Shown here piece by piece: positions 1 to 8,383 of a stretch of 64,000 nt of DNA. Below the pieces are notes generated by a model. That model worked only from the letters and a program-made list of their open reading frames with translations, had not been told where the DNA came from and did not search any database. Both the position numbers and the translations under genes were made by a program. The stretch is from a bacterium (GTDB lineage: Bacteria; Hinthialibacterota; Hinthialibacteria; OLB16). The stretch covers positions 186,001-250,000 of the forward strand of contig JAJVIK010000001.1 of assembly GCA_022072055.1 (NCBI GenBank), in the 5' to 3' direction. Within the stretch, counting starts at the first letter, position 1. Each line of letters begins with the position of its first letter.

Positions 1-1647
1 CGAACCGGCGGAGCCGAAGGCGTTATTGATGTGGGAGCGGCGGTGCGAGATCTCACCGGGCATGCCCCAGTGGGCGGCGTAGGAATAGGGGACCTCGTTC
101 AAGAGGCCGGTGGAGCAAGCCAGGGCGTGGGCGTAATAATCGCGGTCGATCCAACCCCCTTCGGCATGGTCGTTTCCGTTGCCGGTGAGAAAGTCGCCCC
201 ACTTGAAGATGTCGAAACAGGCCGAGGCCGCCTGGTGGACGGTGTTCGACCAAACGAAATTGGGGGTGTACTCGTACTGGTGGGGTGGAAGCGGCTCCTC
301 GCCCACGTTCCAGGAGTCGATGGTCGGGCTTTCCGCCCAGGTGGCGTGCGCGCGAGCCTCCAGGCGATGGCCCATCCGCTTTTCAGCGTGGCGTTTCGCG
401 CCGACAAACAGATCGACCACCCCATCCTGGAGCAGGTGGTAATAGCGCGCGCGGAACAGCGCGGTGCGGCGGATGTCCTCCGGCGTGGAGCCGAACACAT
501 GCGACACCTCGCCTTTGGCGGAGAGATCGGGGGCGAAATCTTCCTGTCCGGTTGTGAAATAGAGCAGATACTTGGCGAAGTCGAGGTATTCGTCCCCGTA
601 CTTCTCCGCATACCGTTGGGCCAGGCCCGGACTCACATATCGCTGAGTGAATTCGCCGTGGTCATGGTGACGGAAGTAGTGCCAATCCTGTTGGATGTGC
701 ATCTCATCCGAGTACAATCCGTTCAGCTTCACCCCCGCGTCCGCGTAACGATCCACCAGTCCGGTAAGGTAAGGCAGCGCCTTGTCGCTAAAGTAATCCA
801 TCTCGGGGGAGCGATACACCTGGACAACAAGGACCTTGTCGAGCGCCCCCACCTCCGTGTGACCGGTCCCGAAGATCCGAACGCGCTCCAGTTGTTCCCC
901 CTTTTCCCCGAGGCTTTCGACATTCACCCCCTCGCTGATCTCCACAATCCCCTTCGGGTCCACGGCGCGGTAAAGGGTTCCCCGAACGCCCTCCTCGCGA
1001 AAGGCGAACACGCGAATACCCGCGTCCGCCAGGGCGATGGTTCCCTTGTTGTTCTCCCATTTCTTCTGACGCCACATCTGGACGCTAAACGCGCCGGTTG
1101 CGGGGGTGCGAAGCCCCTTGCGATACTGCATCCAGATCCCGGACTCTCCGGTGGCCTCCTGGTAGGCGGGGCCGATCTCGAGCGGGGAGAGGAGGCTGAG
1201 CTCCAGCCCCAGGCCATGTTCTCCGGCGAACTTGCCGAGGGCGGCGATGCGCTGGATATACTCGTCGCGGTCCGGGGTCAAAGTTCGAGGCTTGAGTCCC
1301 TGCCCCGGACGGTATTGGCTGAAGAAATGATCGAAGGCGACAATCAGCGTTCTCGCGCCTTGGGATTGGGCCTGTTTGCAGACGTCGCGAAGCGATTCCA
1401 TCCGGGGCGTCCGTGAAAGCGAAAGGTTGATGGCTTTGTCCGGATCGGCGAGGTCGCGAAGCTCTTGGTCGCTCACCAGGATCAAGTGCGGCCTGCGGAG
1501 CTGAAAGGCCCACGGTCCTGGGAAGGAGACCAGCTCTCCGGAATAGAGGTTTTCTGGAACAGATTCCGGGTCAGCGAGAGCCGCATCCGCGGCGATGGCC
1601 GGGTGAGGAGCTGCCGCGAGGCACAGCCACAAGGAAAGGAGAAACAC
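1..1647 (-). CDS. Secreted TIM-barrel glycosidase-like protein, C-terminus beyond the left edge
   Basis: The minus strand is open from a GTG at 1647 to base 1 with no stop, giving 549 codons; the gene continues off the left edge. The N-terminus is a signal peptide (hydrophobic FLLSLWLCLAAA, then PAIA-A). The body has features of a retaining glycosidase of beta/alpha-barrel type: NGLYSDEMH, where the Glu could be the acid/base at strand 4, and later ARAHATWAE, where the Glu could be the nucleophile. Many Trp, Tyr and His residues would suit a sugar cleft. I cannot assign a GH family. The likely role is exported polysaccharide hydrolysis. A G-rich stretch lies about 11 bases before the GTG; no better start is present. 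The gene lies 80 bp after rplU on the same strand, behind a hairpin, so it probably has its own expression. Fairly sure it is a gene, less sure of the enzyme class. Confidence 0.72.
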   Translation of the reverse strand, partial: MFLLSLWLCLAAAPHPAIAADAALADPESVPENLYSGELVSFPGPWAFQLRRPHLILVSDQELRDLADPDKAINLSLSRTPRMESLRDVCKQAQSQGARTLIVAFDHFFSQYRPGQGLKPRTLTPDRDEYIQRIAALGKFAGEHGLGLELSLLSPLEIGPAYQEATGESGIWMQYRKGLRTPATGAFSVQMWRQKKWENNKGTIALADAGIRVFAFREEGVRGTLYRAVDPKGIVEISEGVNVESLGEKGEQLERVRIFGTGHTEVGALDKVLVVQVYRSPEMDYFSDKALPYLTGLVDRYADAGVKLNGLYSDEMHIQQDWHYFRHHDHGEFTQRYVSPGLAQRYAEKYGDEYLDFAKYLLYFTTGQEDFAPDLSAKGEVSHVFGSTPEDIRRTALFRARYYHLLQDGVVDLFVGAKRHAEKRMGHRLEARAHATWAESPTIDSWNVGEEPLPPHQYEYTPNFVWSNTVHQAASACFDIFKWGDFLTGNGNDHAEGGWIDRDYYAHALACSTGLLNEVPYSYAAHWGMPGEISHRRSHINNAFGSAGS

Positions 1648-1696
1648 GGCGCGACAGGTCCCCCCGCTCCCACGCTCCGAGGGGGGGAGTGGCGCC

Positions 1697-1722
1697 GAAG
1701 GCGGGATGGGAGTCCCGCCTTC
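1697..1722 (-). terminator. Perfect 10-bp hairpin after rplU
   Basis: GAAGGCGGGA and TCCCGCCTTC form a perfect 10-bp stem around a 6-base loop, 5 bases past the rplU stop. No T-tract follows on the minus strand (a C-run does), so it may be a 3'-stabilising or Rho-assisted end rather than a classical intrinsic terminator. Confidence 0.5.
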
Positions 1723-1727
1723 CTGGG

Positions 1728-2105
1728 TCACGATTCGGTCACGGGGGCGGATTCGGGCTGGCGCACTTTGGGATCGGTCGCGTGAATTCCGGCGCCGGAA
1801 ATCTCATCGATCCGAACGCGCGTGAAGGATTGTCGATGGCCGTTCTTGCGGTAGTAGTTCTTGCGTCGGCGGTATTTCCCCACCAGCACCTTGCGGGCGC
1901 GATCCTGAAGGACCACCTCGCAGGTGACCTTGGCGTCTGGGATCACCGGGCTTCCAACTTCGAGGTTGTCACCCTCCCCCACCGCCAGGACCTGGTCGAT
2001 TTCGACGGTTTCACCCACCTCGCCGGGGAGCTTTTCCACGTCAATACGGTCTCCAACCGAGACTCTATGCTGCTTCCCGCCCGTGCGGATGATGGCGTAA
2101 ACCAT
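1728..2105 (-). CDS. rplU: 50S ribosomal protein L21
   Basis: Ribosomal protein L21 of the large subunit, which binds 23S rRNA. The N-terminus MVYAIIRTGGKQ is the L21 signature, and the basic segment KYRRRKNYYRKNGHRQ (about residues 73-88) is the RNA-binding C-terminal motif. The protein is 125 residues against a usual 100-105; the extra 20 residues (GIHATDPKVRQPESAP...) are an unstructured tail. The start at 2105 is preferred over an upstream in-frame ATG at 2132 because GGAGG lies 11 bases before it and L21 proteins start at MVYA. A good sigma-70 promoter lies upstream. rpmA and obg, which usually follow rplU, are absent: the next gene on this strand is a secreted glycosidase-like protein. 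Confidence 0.97.
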   Translation of the reverse strand: MVYAIIRTGGKQHRVSVGDRIDVEKLPGEVGETVEIDQVLAVGEGDNLEVGSPVIPDAKVTCEVVLQDRARKVLVGKYRRRKNYYRKNGHRQSFTRVRIDEISGAGIHATDPKVRQPESAPVTES

Positions 2106-2140
2106 GATTCTGACAACCTCCGAAGTGTGCAAACCTTAAG

Positions 2141-2170
2141 AATTTAGGGGAAAGGACAGGTCCAGGTCAA
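2141..2170 (-). promoter_or_regulatory. Sigma-70-type promoter of rplU
   Basis: On the minus strand the sequence reads TTGACC, an 18-base spacer, then TAAATT, about 36 bases before the rplU ATG. The predicted transcript start is near 2134. No ribosomal leader fold was recognised in the short 5' leader. Confidence 0.65.
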
Positions 2171-2201
2171 GACCAACCGAAGCGGCCACACCCTAGCGGG
2201 G

Positions 2202-2873
2202 CTAGTCCGGGAAGCGTGGTTCCGGCCAGGGGGATTTCACCCCGGCGGCATCCCGGGCATCTTTGAGCTGTTGCACCTGCGCTCGAGTCAGGGGGTCCAC
2301 CTTGCCGAGTGTGTGAGCCAGCCACTGGACTCGGGCCGAGTGCTCCACCGATTCATGATGGTAATAAGCCCCCCACAAATCCCCGGCATAGGTCACCACT
2401 CCGTGGTTCTTGAGTAGCAGCGCGTTGGTCTGGGTCACATAGGGATCGATGCCATCGTAGAGCTCGCCGCTTCCAGGCATGTAATAGGGCACGAGCGGAA
2501 TTCCCCCAAGCCCGTAGACCAGCTCGGGAAGGACCGGCAGGTCGAGCGCGATCCCCGCCACCGCGAAGGCCGTCGCGTGCGGGGCGTGAGTGTGCACCAC
2601 CCCGCCGATTTCCGGACGGCGCTCGTAGACCTTCTGATGCATCCGCCACTCAGTGGAGACCCGTCCGGAGCCTTCGACCAGGTTCCCCGCGCCATCCACG
2701 AGCAGAACCCTTTCCGGGGTCACCTCTCCCTTGCTCACCCCGGAAGGAGTGATCAGGAAGCGATCCGGTCCCACTCGCGCCGAAATGTTGCCATCATTGC
2801 TCGCCACCCAGCCGCGAGCATGAACACGGCGACTGACCTCGCTCACGGTATGGCGGAGATCGTGCGGACTCAT
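2202..2873 (-). CDS. Class II aldolase/adducin family protein (fuculose-phosphate aldolase-like)
   Basis: A 223-residue cytosolic zinc-dependent class II aldolase, the size of L-fuculose-1-phosphate aldolase and related sugar-phosphate aldolases or epimerases. Features seen: the phosphate-binding GNIS at 28-31, ITPSG at 41-45, the catalytic Glu75 in STEW, the zinc ligands His94 and His96 in VHTHAPHA, and a third zinc ligand His157 in LLLKNHG. The expected role is retro-aldol cleavage of a deoxy- or keto-sugar phosphate; substrate cannot be told from sequence. It lies last in a minus-strand run leuC-like, desaturase-like, aldolase, with gaps near 70 bp that leave room for separate promoters. 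In a window rich in polysaccharide-degrading genes, a catabolic role for fucose- or rhamnose-type sugars is plausible but inferred. Confidence 0.88.
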   Translation of the reverse strand: MSPHDLRHTVSEVSRRVHARGWVASNDGNISARVGPDRFLITPSGVSKGEVTPERVLLVDGAGNLVEGSGRVSTEWRMHQKVYERRPEIGGVVHTHAPHATAFAVAGIALDLPVLPELVYGLGGIPLVPYYMPGSGELYDGIDPYVTQTNALLLKNHGVVTYAGDLWGAYYHHESVEHSARVQWLAHTLGKVDPLTRAQVQQLKDARDAAGVKSPWPEPRFPD

Positions 2874-2943
2874 CCTCGGACCATCCCGCCGTAAAATGAC
2901 TTTGAGCGGCGCGCCACGGGAGTCAAACGGGAAGGTCTCAACC

Positions 2944-3783
2944 TCAGACCGCCACCGCGAGGGAGTCCGCGTAGGGGTCCTCGGCCTCGGGATCGACTTG
3001 TTTGGTGGACTTGGAGAGCTCTTTGAGCTCCTCGCGGGTCACATCCAGGTTATTCAGAATTGGGCGGACCACATGACGGAGGAAGATCCGGTCGGAGAAT
3101 ATCTTTTCCGCCACAATCCGCTTGCCGCGCGACTCCCAATCCGGGATGACTTCTTGCGCGGGCATCTCAAAGTTGGCCAACACCTCGGCCAGGTCGCAAA
3201 GGGTCCCATCGCGGTCCTCGTCCATGAAGATCTTGACTCCATCGCGGAAGAAGGAATGGTGCGCGGCCTCATCCTTGGTGAGGAATTGGAGCGCGGTCCC
3301 CAGGGCCTCGTCACCCGCTTCCAGGGCGCGCTCGCGGAGTTTGCGGTAGTTCATGCCCGTGGCGAGCTCTTGAAACATGGTGTAGATGATCATCTTCCGC
3401 GGGGAATCGAAGCCAAGGTTCCATTCGTTGGCGAGGACCGTGTCGGCGAAATCGGTGACCTCCTGCCGAGTGCGGTTGCCGGAGCGGACCAACCACTCCT
3501 CCAGCACAAGGGAATGCTTGGATTCCTCGTACCCCCAGTTCGCCTGGAACCAGGCGCGCCCACGACTCCGGCGCACCAACTGGAGGATCTTGGAGGTGTA
3601 ATCGGGGAGATACAGTTCCACCGCGCAGAACGATTCGACAATGTATGGGATGTAATCCGGAACCTCTTTCCTGGCCAGATCCCAAGGGATGTCGTTCAGC
3701 ATATTCCACCGCCGAGTGGCCTCGGCCCTGTGGAAGTACTCCGTGTAGAGATCGTAAAAACGGTTCTCAAGCGTGGCGGACAC
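2944..3783 (-). CDS. Acyl-ACP desaturase-like ferritin-fold diiron protein
   Basis: A 279-residue four-helix diiron protein of the soluble acyl-ACP desaturase family (plant stearoyl-ACP desaturase, mycobacterial DesA). Iron ligands visible in order: Glu56 (AVELYLP), Glu87-x-x-His90 in YEESKHS, Glu139 (MFQEL), and Glu172-x-x-His175 in DEAAHH, matching the E...ExxH...E...ExxH pattern. The enzyme would insert a cis double bond into an acyl-ACP, or carry out another O2-dependent oxidation, using ferredoxin electrons. The start is a GTG at 3783 preceded by GAGGGG at good distance. It sits between a LeuC-like gene and an aldolase; no ferredoxin or fatty-acid gene is adjacent. Family assignment is fairly firm; the exact reaction is unknown. 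Confidence 0.82.
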   Translation of the reverse strand: MSATLENRFYDLYTEYFHRAEATRRWNMLNDIPWDLARKEVPDYIPYIVESFCAVELYLPDYTSKILQLVRRSRGRAWFQANWGYEESKHSLVLEEWLVRSGNRTRQEVTDFADTVLANEWNLGFDSPRKMIIYTMFQELATGMNYRKLRERALEAGDEALGTALQFLTKDEAAHHSFFRDGVKIFMDEDRDGTLCDLAEVLANFEMPAQEVIPDWESRGKRIVAEKIFSDRIFLRHVVRPILNNLDVTREELKELSKSTKQVDPEAEDPYADSLAVAV

Positions 3784-3852
3784 TCTGTTTATCCCCTCTT
3801 CCCCCAGATCAGGAGCGCCCCCATTCCCAGGCGGACCGATTTGCCGAGACCC

Positions 3853-5196
3853 TCAACGGAGGTACTCCCTCGGGTCGGTAATGTAGCCTCTGACCGCCGA
3901 AGCGGCAACGGTATACGGGGACGCGAGGAAGACCTGGGCGGCCTTGGACCCCATACGCCCGGGGAAATTGCGGTTGGTGGTGGAGATGCACACCTCGGGT
4001 CCATTCAGCCGACCGAAGGTGTCGGCGGGCCCTCCCAAACACGCGGCGCAGGAGGCTGGGCCGGTCTGAGCTCCAGCCGCTTTGAAAATGTCGCGCAGGG
4101 TCTTCCCGTTGACCTTGCGTTGATCCAGCTCGGAGTCCACCTCGGTGGTCGCGGGGACCACAAAGGTTGCAACCGACACCGTCTTCCCCTCCAGGATGCG
4201 CGCGGCGGCCTCGAAATCCTCGATCTTGCCTCCCGTGCAGGAGCCGATATAGGCGCGGGTGAGTTTCACATCCGAGACTTCCCGAGCCGTGGCGCGGTTG
4301 TCCGGGGAGTGAGGTTTGGCCACTGTCGGCTCAAGCCTTGAGAGGTCATACTCACGGACCGAGTGATATGTCGCATCGGGATCGCTCTTGACAACCTCGA
4401 AGGGCTTGTTCGTGCGAGCCCGAACAAAGTTCTCGGTAAGTTCATCCGCCGGGATGATCCCGTTTTTGCCCCCTGCCTCGATGGCCATGTTGCAGATGGT
4501 CATGCGCTCCTCAATGGAGAGAGAAAACACCCCCTCGCCATCAAACTCCATGGCCCGGTAGGTCGCCCCATCCACGCCGATGTCGCCGATTACGTGCAGG
4601 ATGATGTCCTTGGCCATCAGGTATTCGGGCAGACGGTTGTGGAGCACGAATTTCATGGTCTCGGGTACGCGCAGCCAGGTCTTCCCGGTTCCCATGACAA
4701 AGCCGGCGTCGGTGTTGCCGATGCCGGTGGCAAATTCCCCGAATGCCCCGGCCGTGCAGGTGTGCGAGTCGGTGCCCAGGAGGATTTCGCCCGGACGGGT
4801 GTGGCCCTCCTCGGGAAGCGCGATGTGGCAGACCCCCTTGTAATTGGTCTTCTGGGGGTCGCGGTACGGGGAGGGAAATCCCTCCGCTTTCACGAAATCC
4901 GGGTCATAAAAGTACTTGATTCCCTGCTCCTTCACAAAGGCGCGGAGGATCTCGATATTGCGGTGGGCGTGAACATCGGCTGTGAAAATATAGTGGTCGG
5001 GGATGATGACCACCCGCTCCGGGTCGAAGACCCGGGCGCCCGGACCGAAGTGTTTGCGAAACACGCCGATGGTCCCTGGCCCGCAAACATCGTGGGTCAT
5101 CAGGATGTCGGTGTTCACCCAAACATTCTCCCCGGCCTCCACGCGGGGACGTCCCGCATGGCGCGCGAGGATCTTTTCGGTCAAGGTCATTCCCAT
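3853..5196 (-). CDS. LeuC/aconitase-family hydro-lyase large subunit
   Basis: A 447-residue protein of the aconitase superfamily, two-subunit type, matching the archaeal-type 3-isopropylmalate dehydratase, homoaconitase or methylmalate dehydratase large subunits. It carries the iron-sulfur cysteines IGSCTGG and SCAAC (C-x2-C), the active-site segment GTDSHTCTAGAFG, and NRNFPGRMG near the C-terminus. Aconitase-type enzymes move a hydroxyl group by dehydration and rehydration using a [4Fe-4S] cluster. The small LeuD-type swivel subunit, required in this type, is not next to it or elsewhere in the window. The usual PGCSxC is replaced by PASCAAC, so the substrate may not be isopropylmalate. It has a very good promoter and heads a loose minus-strand run with the desaturase-like and aldolase genes. 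Confidence 0.88.
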   Translation of the reverse strand: MGMTLTEKILARHAGRPRVEAGENVWVNTDILMTHDVCGPGTIGVFRKHFGPGARVFDPERVVIIPDHYIFTADVHAHRNIEILRAFVKEQGIKYFYDPDFVKAEGFPSPYRDPQKTNYKGVCHIALPEEGHTRPGEILLGTDSHTCTAGAFGEFATGIGNTDAGFVMGTGKTWLRVPETMKFVLHNRLPEYLMAKDIILHVIGDIGVDGATYRAMEFDGEGVFSLSIEERMTICNMAIEAGGKNGIIPADELTENFVRARTNKPFEVVKSDPDATYHSVREYDLSRLEPTVAKPHSPDNRATAREVSDVKLTRAYIGSCTGGKIEDFEAAARILEGKTVSVATFVVPATTEVDSELDQRKVNGKTLRDIFKAAGAQTGPASCAACLGGPADTFGRLNGPEVCISTTNRNFPGRMGSKAAQVFLASPYTVAASAVRGYITDPREYLR

Positions 5197-5248
5197 GAAA
5201 CCAGGGTTCCTTTCGGAGCCAAAATTACCAGCCGCCGGCTGAATCTTA

Positions 5249-5276
5249 AGTATATCGGCGGTTGGCGCGGAGTCAA
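5249..5276 (-). promoter_or_regulatory. Sigma-70-type promoter of the LeuC-like gene
   Basis: On the minus strand: TTGACT, a 16-base spacer, TATACT. It lies about 55 bases before the LeuC-like ATG and in the gap shared with the divergent ADP-ribosylglycohydrolase gene. A short GC-rich inverted repeat (CAGCC...GGCTG, near 5230-5242) lies between promoter and gene. Confidence 0.7.
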
Positions 5277-5350
5277 TTCGCCTTCAACTGTTCGCCGCTG
5301 GGAGAGTGGCCGCTAAAGTGGGATACTGCCCACCCCACAAGGAGAGCATC

Positions 5351-6691
5351 ATGAATTTCGAGTGGCTTCACTTTACCCGGAAAGACCTCGCCATCGAGCG
5401 CGAACAGCTCCTCGATGAAGGCAAGGACCGCGCCGAGCTCGAACCGGTATTCCAAGAACTGTCCGAGGGGGGGGCCGACGACGAAGGGGGTTTCCAGGCA
5501 CGATTTGAGGAGTTCCTGGACAACGCTCAAGCCGCGCCCACTCGCGACGACTTTCCCTTCGTTGAGCCTTCCGACCTCGGCTCCATCCGCGAGCTCCGTC
5601 CCGAAGGCCCGCGACGGATGGTCTCCCAGCTCTCGAACGAAGAGATACAAGACCGAATCCATGCCGCATGGCTGGGGCGCTGCGCCGGGAACCTGCTCGG
5701 CAAACCGATCGAAGGGTGGCTTTCCGAGCGGGTCTGGGGATTTCTCCGGGACCAGGGGCGTTTTCCCCTCGCGGACTACTTCCGCTCGGATGTCCCCGAG
5801 GACCTCATCGAGAAGTACCGGATTGACCCCAAGGCCGCGTTTATCAACACGGTCTCCCACGCGGTGGAAGATGATGACCTCAACTACACGGTCACGGGTC
5901 TCGCAGTTCTCAAGCAATACGGGAGGGACTTCTCGCCCGAAAACGTGGGGGAGTTCTGGCTTGCCAATATCCCGATCCTGCACGTCTGCACCGCCGAGCG
6001 AGTGGCCTATCGGAACCTGGTCCGCTTGATTCCGCCTCCGCGTTCCGCCACCACGCGCAATCCTTACCGGGAATGGATCGGGGCGCAGATTCGAGGGGAT
6101 TTCTGGGGCTATGCCGCGCTCGGAAACCCAGAACTCGCGGCGGAGTTCGCCTGGCGGGATGCCTCCATCAGCCATGTCAAAAACGGAGTTTATGGGGAGA
6201 TGTGGGTGGCCGCGATGGTCGCCGCCGCGCCCTTTGCGGGCGCCCTGCGCGAGGTGATCGAGATCGGCCTTTCCGAAATCCCCGCCAACTGCCGCTTGGC
6301 GGCGGCAATCCGCGAGGTTCTGGAGTGGCGAAGCCGGGGGATCGACTATAGCGACGCCATCGGGAAGGTCCACCAGCTCTGGAATGAGAGCAACCCGCAT
6401 CACTGGTGCCACACGATCAGCAACGCTCAGATCGTCGCGGTGGGACTGCTTTGGGGGGGAAGCGATTTCTCTTCCTCCATCTGCCGCGCGGTGCAACCGT
6501 GCTACGACACCGACTGCAACGGCGCCACGGTCGGGTCCATCTTCGGGATGATGTCGGGAACCAAGGGGATTCCCGAAAGGTGGACCGATCCGCTCCATGA
6601 CACGTTGGAGACCGGGGTTGCCGGATACCGTCGCGTGCGGATCTCGGATCTTGCCAAGGAGACCCATGAGGTTCACAGGACGCTCGGTTAG
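5351..6691 (+). CDS. ADP-ribosylglycohydrolase-family protein with N-terminal extension
   Basis: A 446-residue member of the all-helical ADP-ribosyl hydrolase (DraG/ARH) family. From about residue 98 it shows the family pattern: AAWLGRCAGNLLGKPIEG (107-123), the acidic metal-binding EDDD (173-176), WRDA followed by NGVYGE, and DTDCNGATVGSI near 386, where the Asp residues bind the two magnesium ions. The first 95 residues (acidic, helical) are an extension not needed for the fold. ATG at 5351 is chosen because GGAGAG lies before it; an in-frame ATG at 5306 lacks such a site. The family removes ADP-ribose from proteins, but large environmental branches are uncharacterised and may hydrolyse other ribosides. 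Neighbours do not reveal the target: it diverges from the LeuC-like gene and converges with a sulfatase. Confidence 0.85.
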   Translation: MNFEWLHFTRKDLAIEREQLLDEGKDRAELEPVFQELSEGGADDEGGFQARFEEFLDNAQAAPTRDDFPFVEPSDLGSIRELRPEGPRRMVSQLSNEEIQDRIHAAWLGRCAGNLLGKPIEGWLSERVWGFLRDQGRFPLADYFRSDVPEDLIEKYRIDPKAAFINTVSHAVEDDDLNYTVTGLAVLKQYGRDFSPENVGEFWLANIPILHVCTAERVAYRNLVRLIPPPRSATTRNPYREWIGAQIRGDFWGYAALGNPELAAEFAWRDASISHVKNGVYGEMWVAAMVAAAPFAGALREVIEIGLSEIPANCRLAAAIREVLEWRSRGIDYSDAIGKVHQLWNESNPHHWCHTISNAQIVAVGLLWGGSDFSSSICRAVQPCYDTDCNGATVGSIFGMMSGTKGIPERWTDPLHDTLETGVAGYRRVRISDLAKETHEVHRTLG

Positions 6692-6742
6692 TCGCACTCC
6701 CTCCGAGCCGCGATTGTAAGGGAGGGGGAGCGCGCATCGTGA

Positions 6743-6759
6743 GCGGAGTCAAACTCCGC
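6743..6759. terminator. Hairpin between convergent genes
   Basis: GCGGAGT-CAA-ACTCCGC is a perfect 7-bp stem with a 3-base loop between the converging ADP-ribosylglycohydrolase and sulfatase genes. No T-tract flanks it on either strand, so it is a hairpin of terminator placement only. Confidence 0.4.
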
Positions 6760-6826
6760 AAGGAGGTTCCGCCCGGCAGTCCAAGGGAGGGCCGAACGAG
6801 CACGGATGCCTGTCCTACAGAGAAAG

Positions 6827-8380
6827 TCAGGCGTGGCTCAGGCGGCGCGGGAGGGCGATATCGGTCTCGGCCAGACGATGGTGGAGTCGTTCGATCAATT
6901 CCCGCCGAAGTCCGGAGGACGCGCTGTCCGTCCAGAGGTTATGCAGTTCGTTCGGATCGCCGGTGAAATCAAACAGTTCGCCGTATGGCTCCGCGCCGCG
7001 ATGCCCGGTGTAGGTGGTGATCTTGTGGGTCTCCGTGACCAGGGTCCGCAGACGTAGCCCCAAGTAATCCTCATCGTTCTCGATCAGCACGGAATCCTGC
7101 ACACTCTCAGCGTCACCGCGCAGGATTGGGGCAAGCGAGCGACCCGGCCACGCGGGAGGCTGCTTGGGGGCCTCCGAGGAAGCAAGCCCCTCGGGCGCGG
7201 GAACCCCGGCGAGGTCCATCACCGTCGGCGCGAAATCCAGCAGACTCGCCAGCCCGGCGCAGCTCCTCGGTTTGAACCGAGCGGGCCAGCGCCAGACCAT
7301 GGGAACACGCAGCAACCCCTCGAAATGGAACGGCCCTTTGTTCAGCAGGCCATGATCCCCCATCATGTCCCCATGGTCCGAGATAAAGACAACCACTGTG
7401 TCGTCGGCCAATTCCTTGGATTCCAGCGCCCCAAGCACGCGCCCCAGGTGGTGGTCGATCTGGCTCACCATGCCGTAGGTGTATGCCAGGATTTCACGGC
7501 GATGCTCCATCGACATCTGGGTCGGATCCATTCGGCCGCTGAGCAGGAGCCTGCGCTCGTAAATCTCCTTGAAGAACGGCGCGAGGTCCTCCAGTTCCCC
7601 TTCGCGCAGCACCGGCGGAACTACATCCTCGGGTTTGTACATCCGGTCGTATGGCTCCGGGACATGATAAGGGTGATGTGGATCGGGGAACGAGCAGACC
7701 GCGAGGAACGAGTGATCTCCATCCTGCTCGGAGAGAAACCGGATGGTTCGATCGGCGGTGTAGGCGGTGTGGTGGAACCGGGAATCAAGCGGGAAGGTCG
7801 CGCACCCCTGGGCGCCGAGGGGTGAGGGTTTCAGCGGGGTGGTCATCAGACGTTCCCACTGTTCGGGATGCTCACGTCCCAGCCAGAGGGCGTAGTCGCC
7901 ACCCACTCGGGACCCGTGACCGAGCGTGACCTCGGTGGTATGGAAACCGTAGTACGGGGAAGGAAGGGATTCCACCGCCCCTGATGACCAATGGTCACTG
8001 AGCTCCGGGAAGCGTTCCGGAGGCATCTTCTCCAAAGGGAAATCCGGACGGCGGGTGTAGTTGGTGAGGTGGATCTTGCCGAAGGAGGCGGTTCGATAAC
8101 CGGCCTCGGCGAGCGCGCCGGGCAGTGTGGGGATCGAGGGGTCGAGCGGGATGCCGTTGGTCCGGACCCTATGGCCGCGTGGCGAGAGGCCGGTCCAGAG
8201 TGTGGAGCGGCTGGGCATGCACAGCGGGCAATTCACATAGGCCCTCTGAAAGTGAACCCCGGAAACGGCAAGTTTGTCGAGGTTGGGGGTCTGGATGACC
8301 CTGTTTCCCGCGCGGCCCATGTGGTCGGCGCGCATCTGGTCAACAATGAAGATCAGGAAATTCGGGTGATGAGCGGCCAT
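6827..8380 (-). CDS. Type I sulfatase
   Basis: A 517-residue type I (formylglycine) sulfatase. The active-site motif C-x-P-S-R is present as Cys54-Met-Pro-Ser-Arg58; Cys54 would be oxidised to formylglycine by FGE or an anaerobic sulfatase-maturing enzyme, neither of which is in the window. Calcium ligands include Asp14-Gln15 in FIVDQMRAD and the later SDHGD (around residue 336). Family role: removal of sulfate esters from sugars, typically sulfated polysaccharides. No signal peptide is seen at this start, so the enzyme may act in the cytoplasm or use an uncalled upstream start; the small TPR gene ends only 3 bp upstream, which leaves little room. Co-transcription with the TPR gene is very likely. 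Fits the polysaccharide-degradation theme of the window. Confidence 0.93.
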   Translation of the reverse strand: MAAHHPNFLIFIVDQMRADHMGRAGNRVIQTPNLDKLAVSGVHFQRAYVNCPLCMPSRSTLWTGLSPRGHRVRTNGIPLDPSIPTLPGALAEAGYRTASFGKIHLTNYTRRPDFPLEKMPPERFPELSDHWSSGAVESLPSPYYGFHTTEVTLGHGSRVGGDYALWLGREHPEQWERLMTTPLKPSPLGAQGCATFPLDSRFHHTAYTADRTIRFLSEQDGDHSFLAVCSFPDPHHPYHVPEPYDRMYKPEDVVPPVLREGELEDLAPFFKEIYERRLLLSGRMDPTQMSMEHRREILAYTYGMVSQIDHHLGRVLGALESKELADDTVVVFISDHGDMMGDHGLLNKGPFHFEGLLRVPMVWRWPARFKPRSCAGLASLLDFAPTVMDLAGVPAPEGLASSEAPKQPPAWPGRSLAPILRGDAESVQDSVLIENDEDYLGLRLRTLVTETHKITTYTGHRGAEPYGELFDFTGDPNELHNLWTDSASSGLRRELIERLHHRLAETDIALPRRLSHA

Positions 8381-8383
8381 GGG

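Noticed and set aside
31-1416. 461-codon plus-strand open frame
   Set aside because: Antisense shadow of the minus-strand glycosidase-like gene: it lacks recognisable motifs and the minus frame has a signal peptide and conserved aromatic/acidic motifs.
2896-4341. 481-codon plus-strand open frame
   Set aside because: Shadow of the desaturase-like and LeuC-like genes, which carry clear family motifs on the minus strand.
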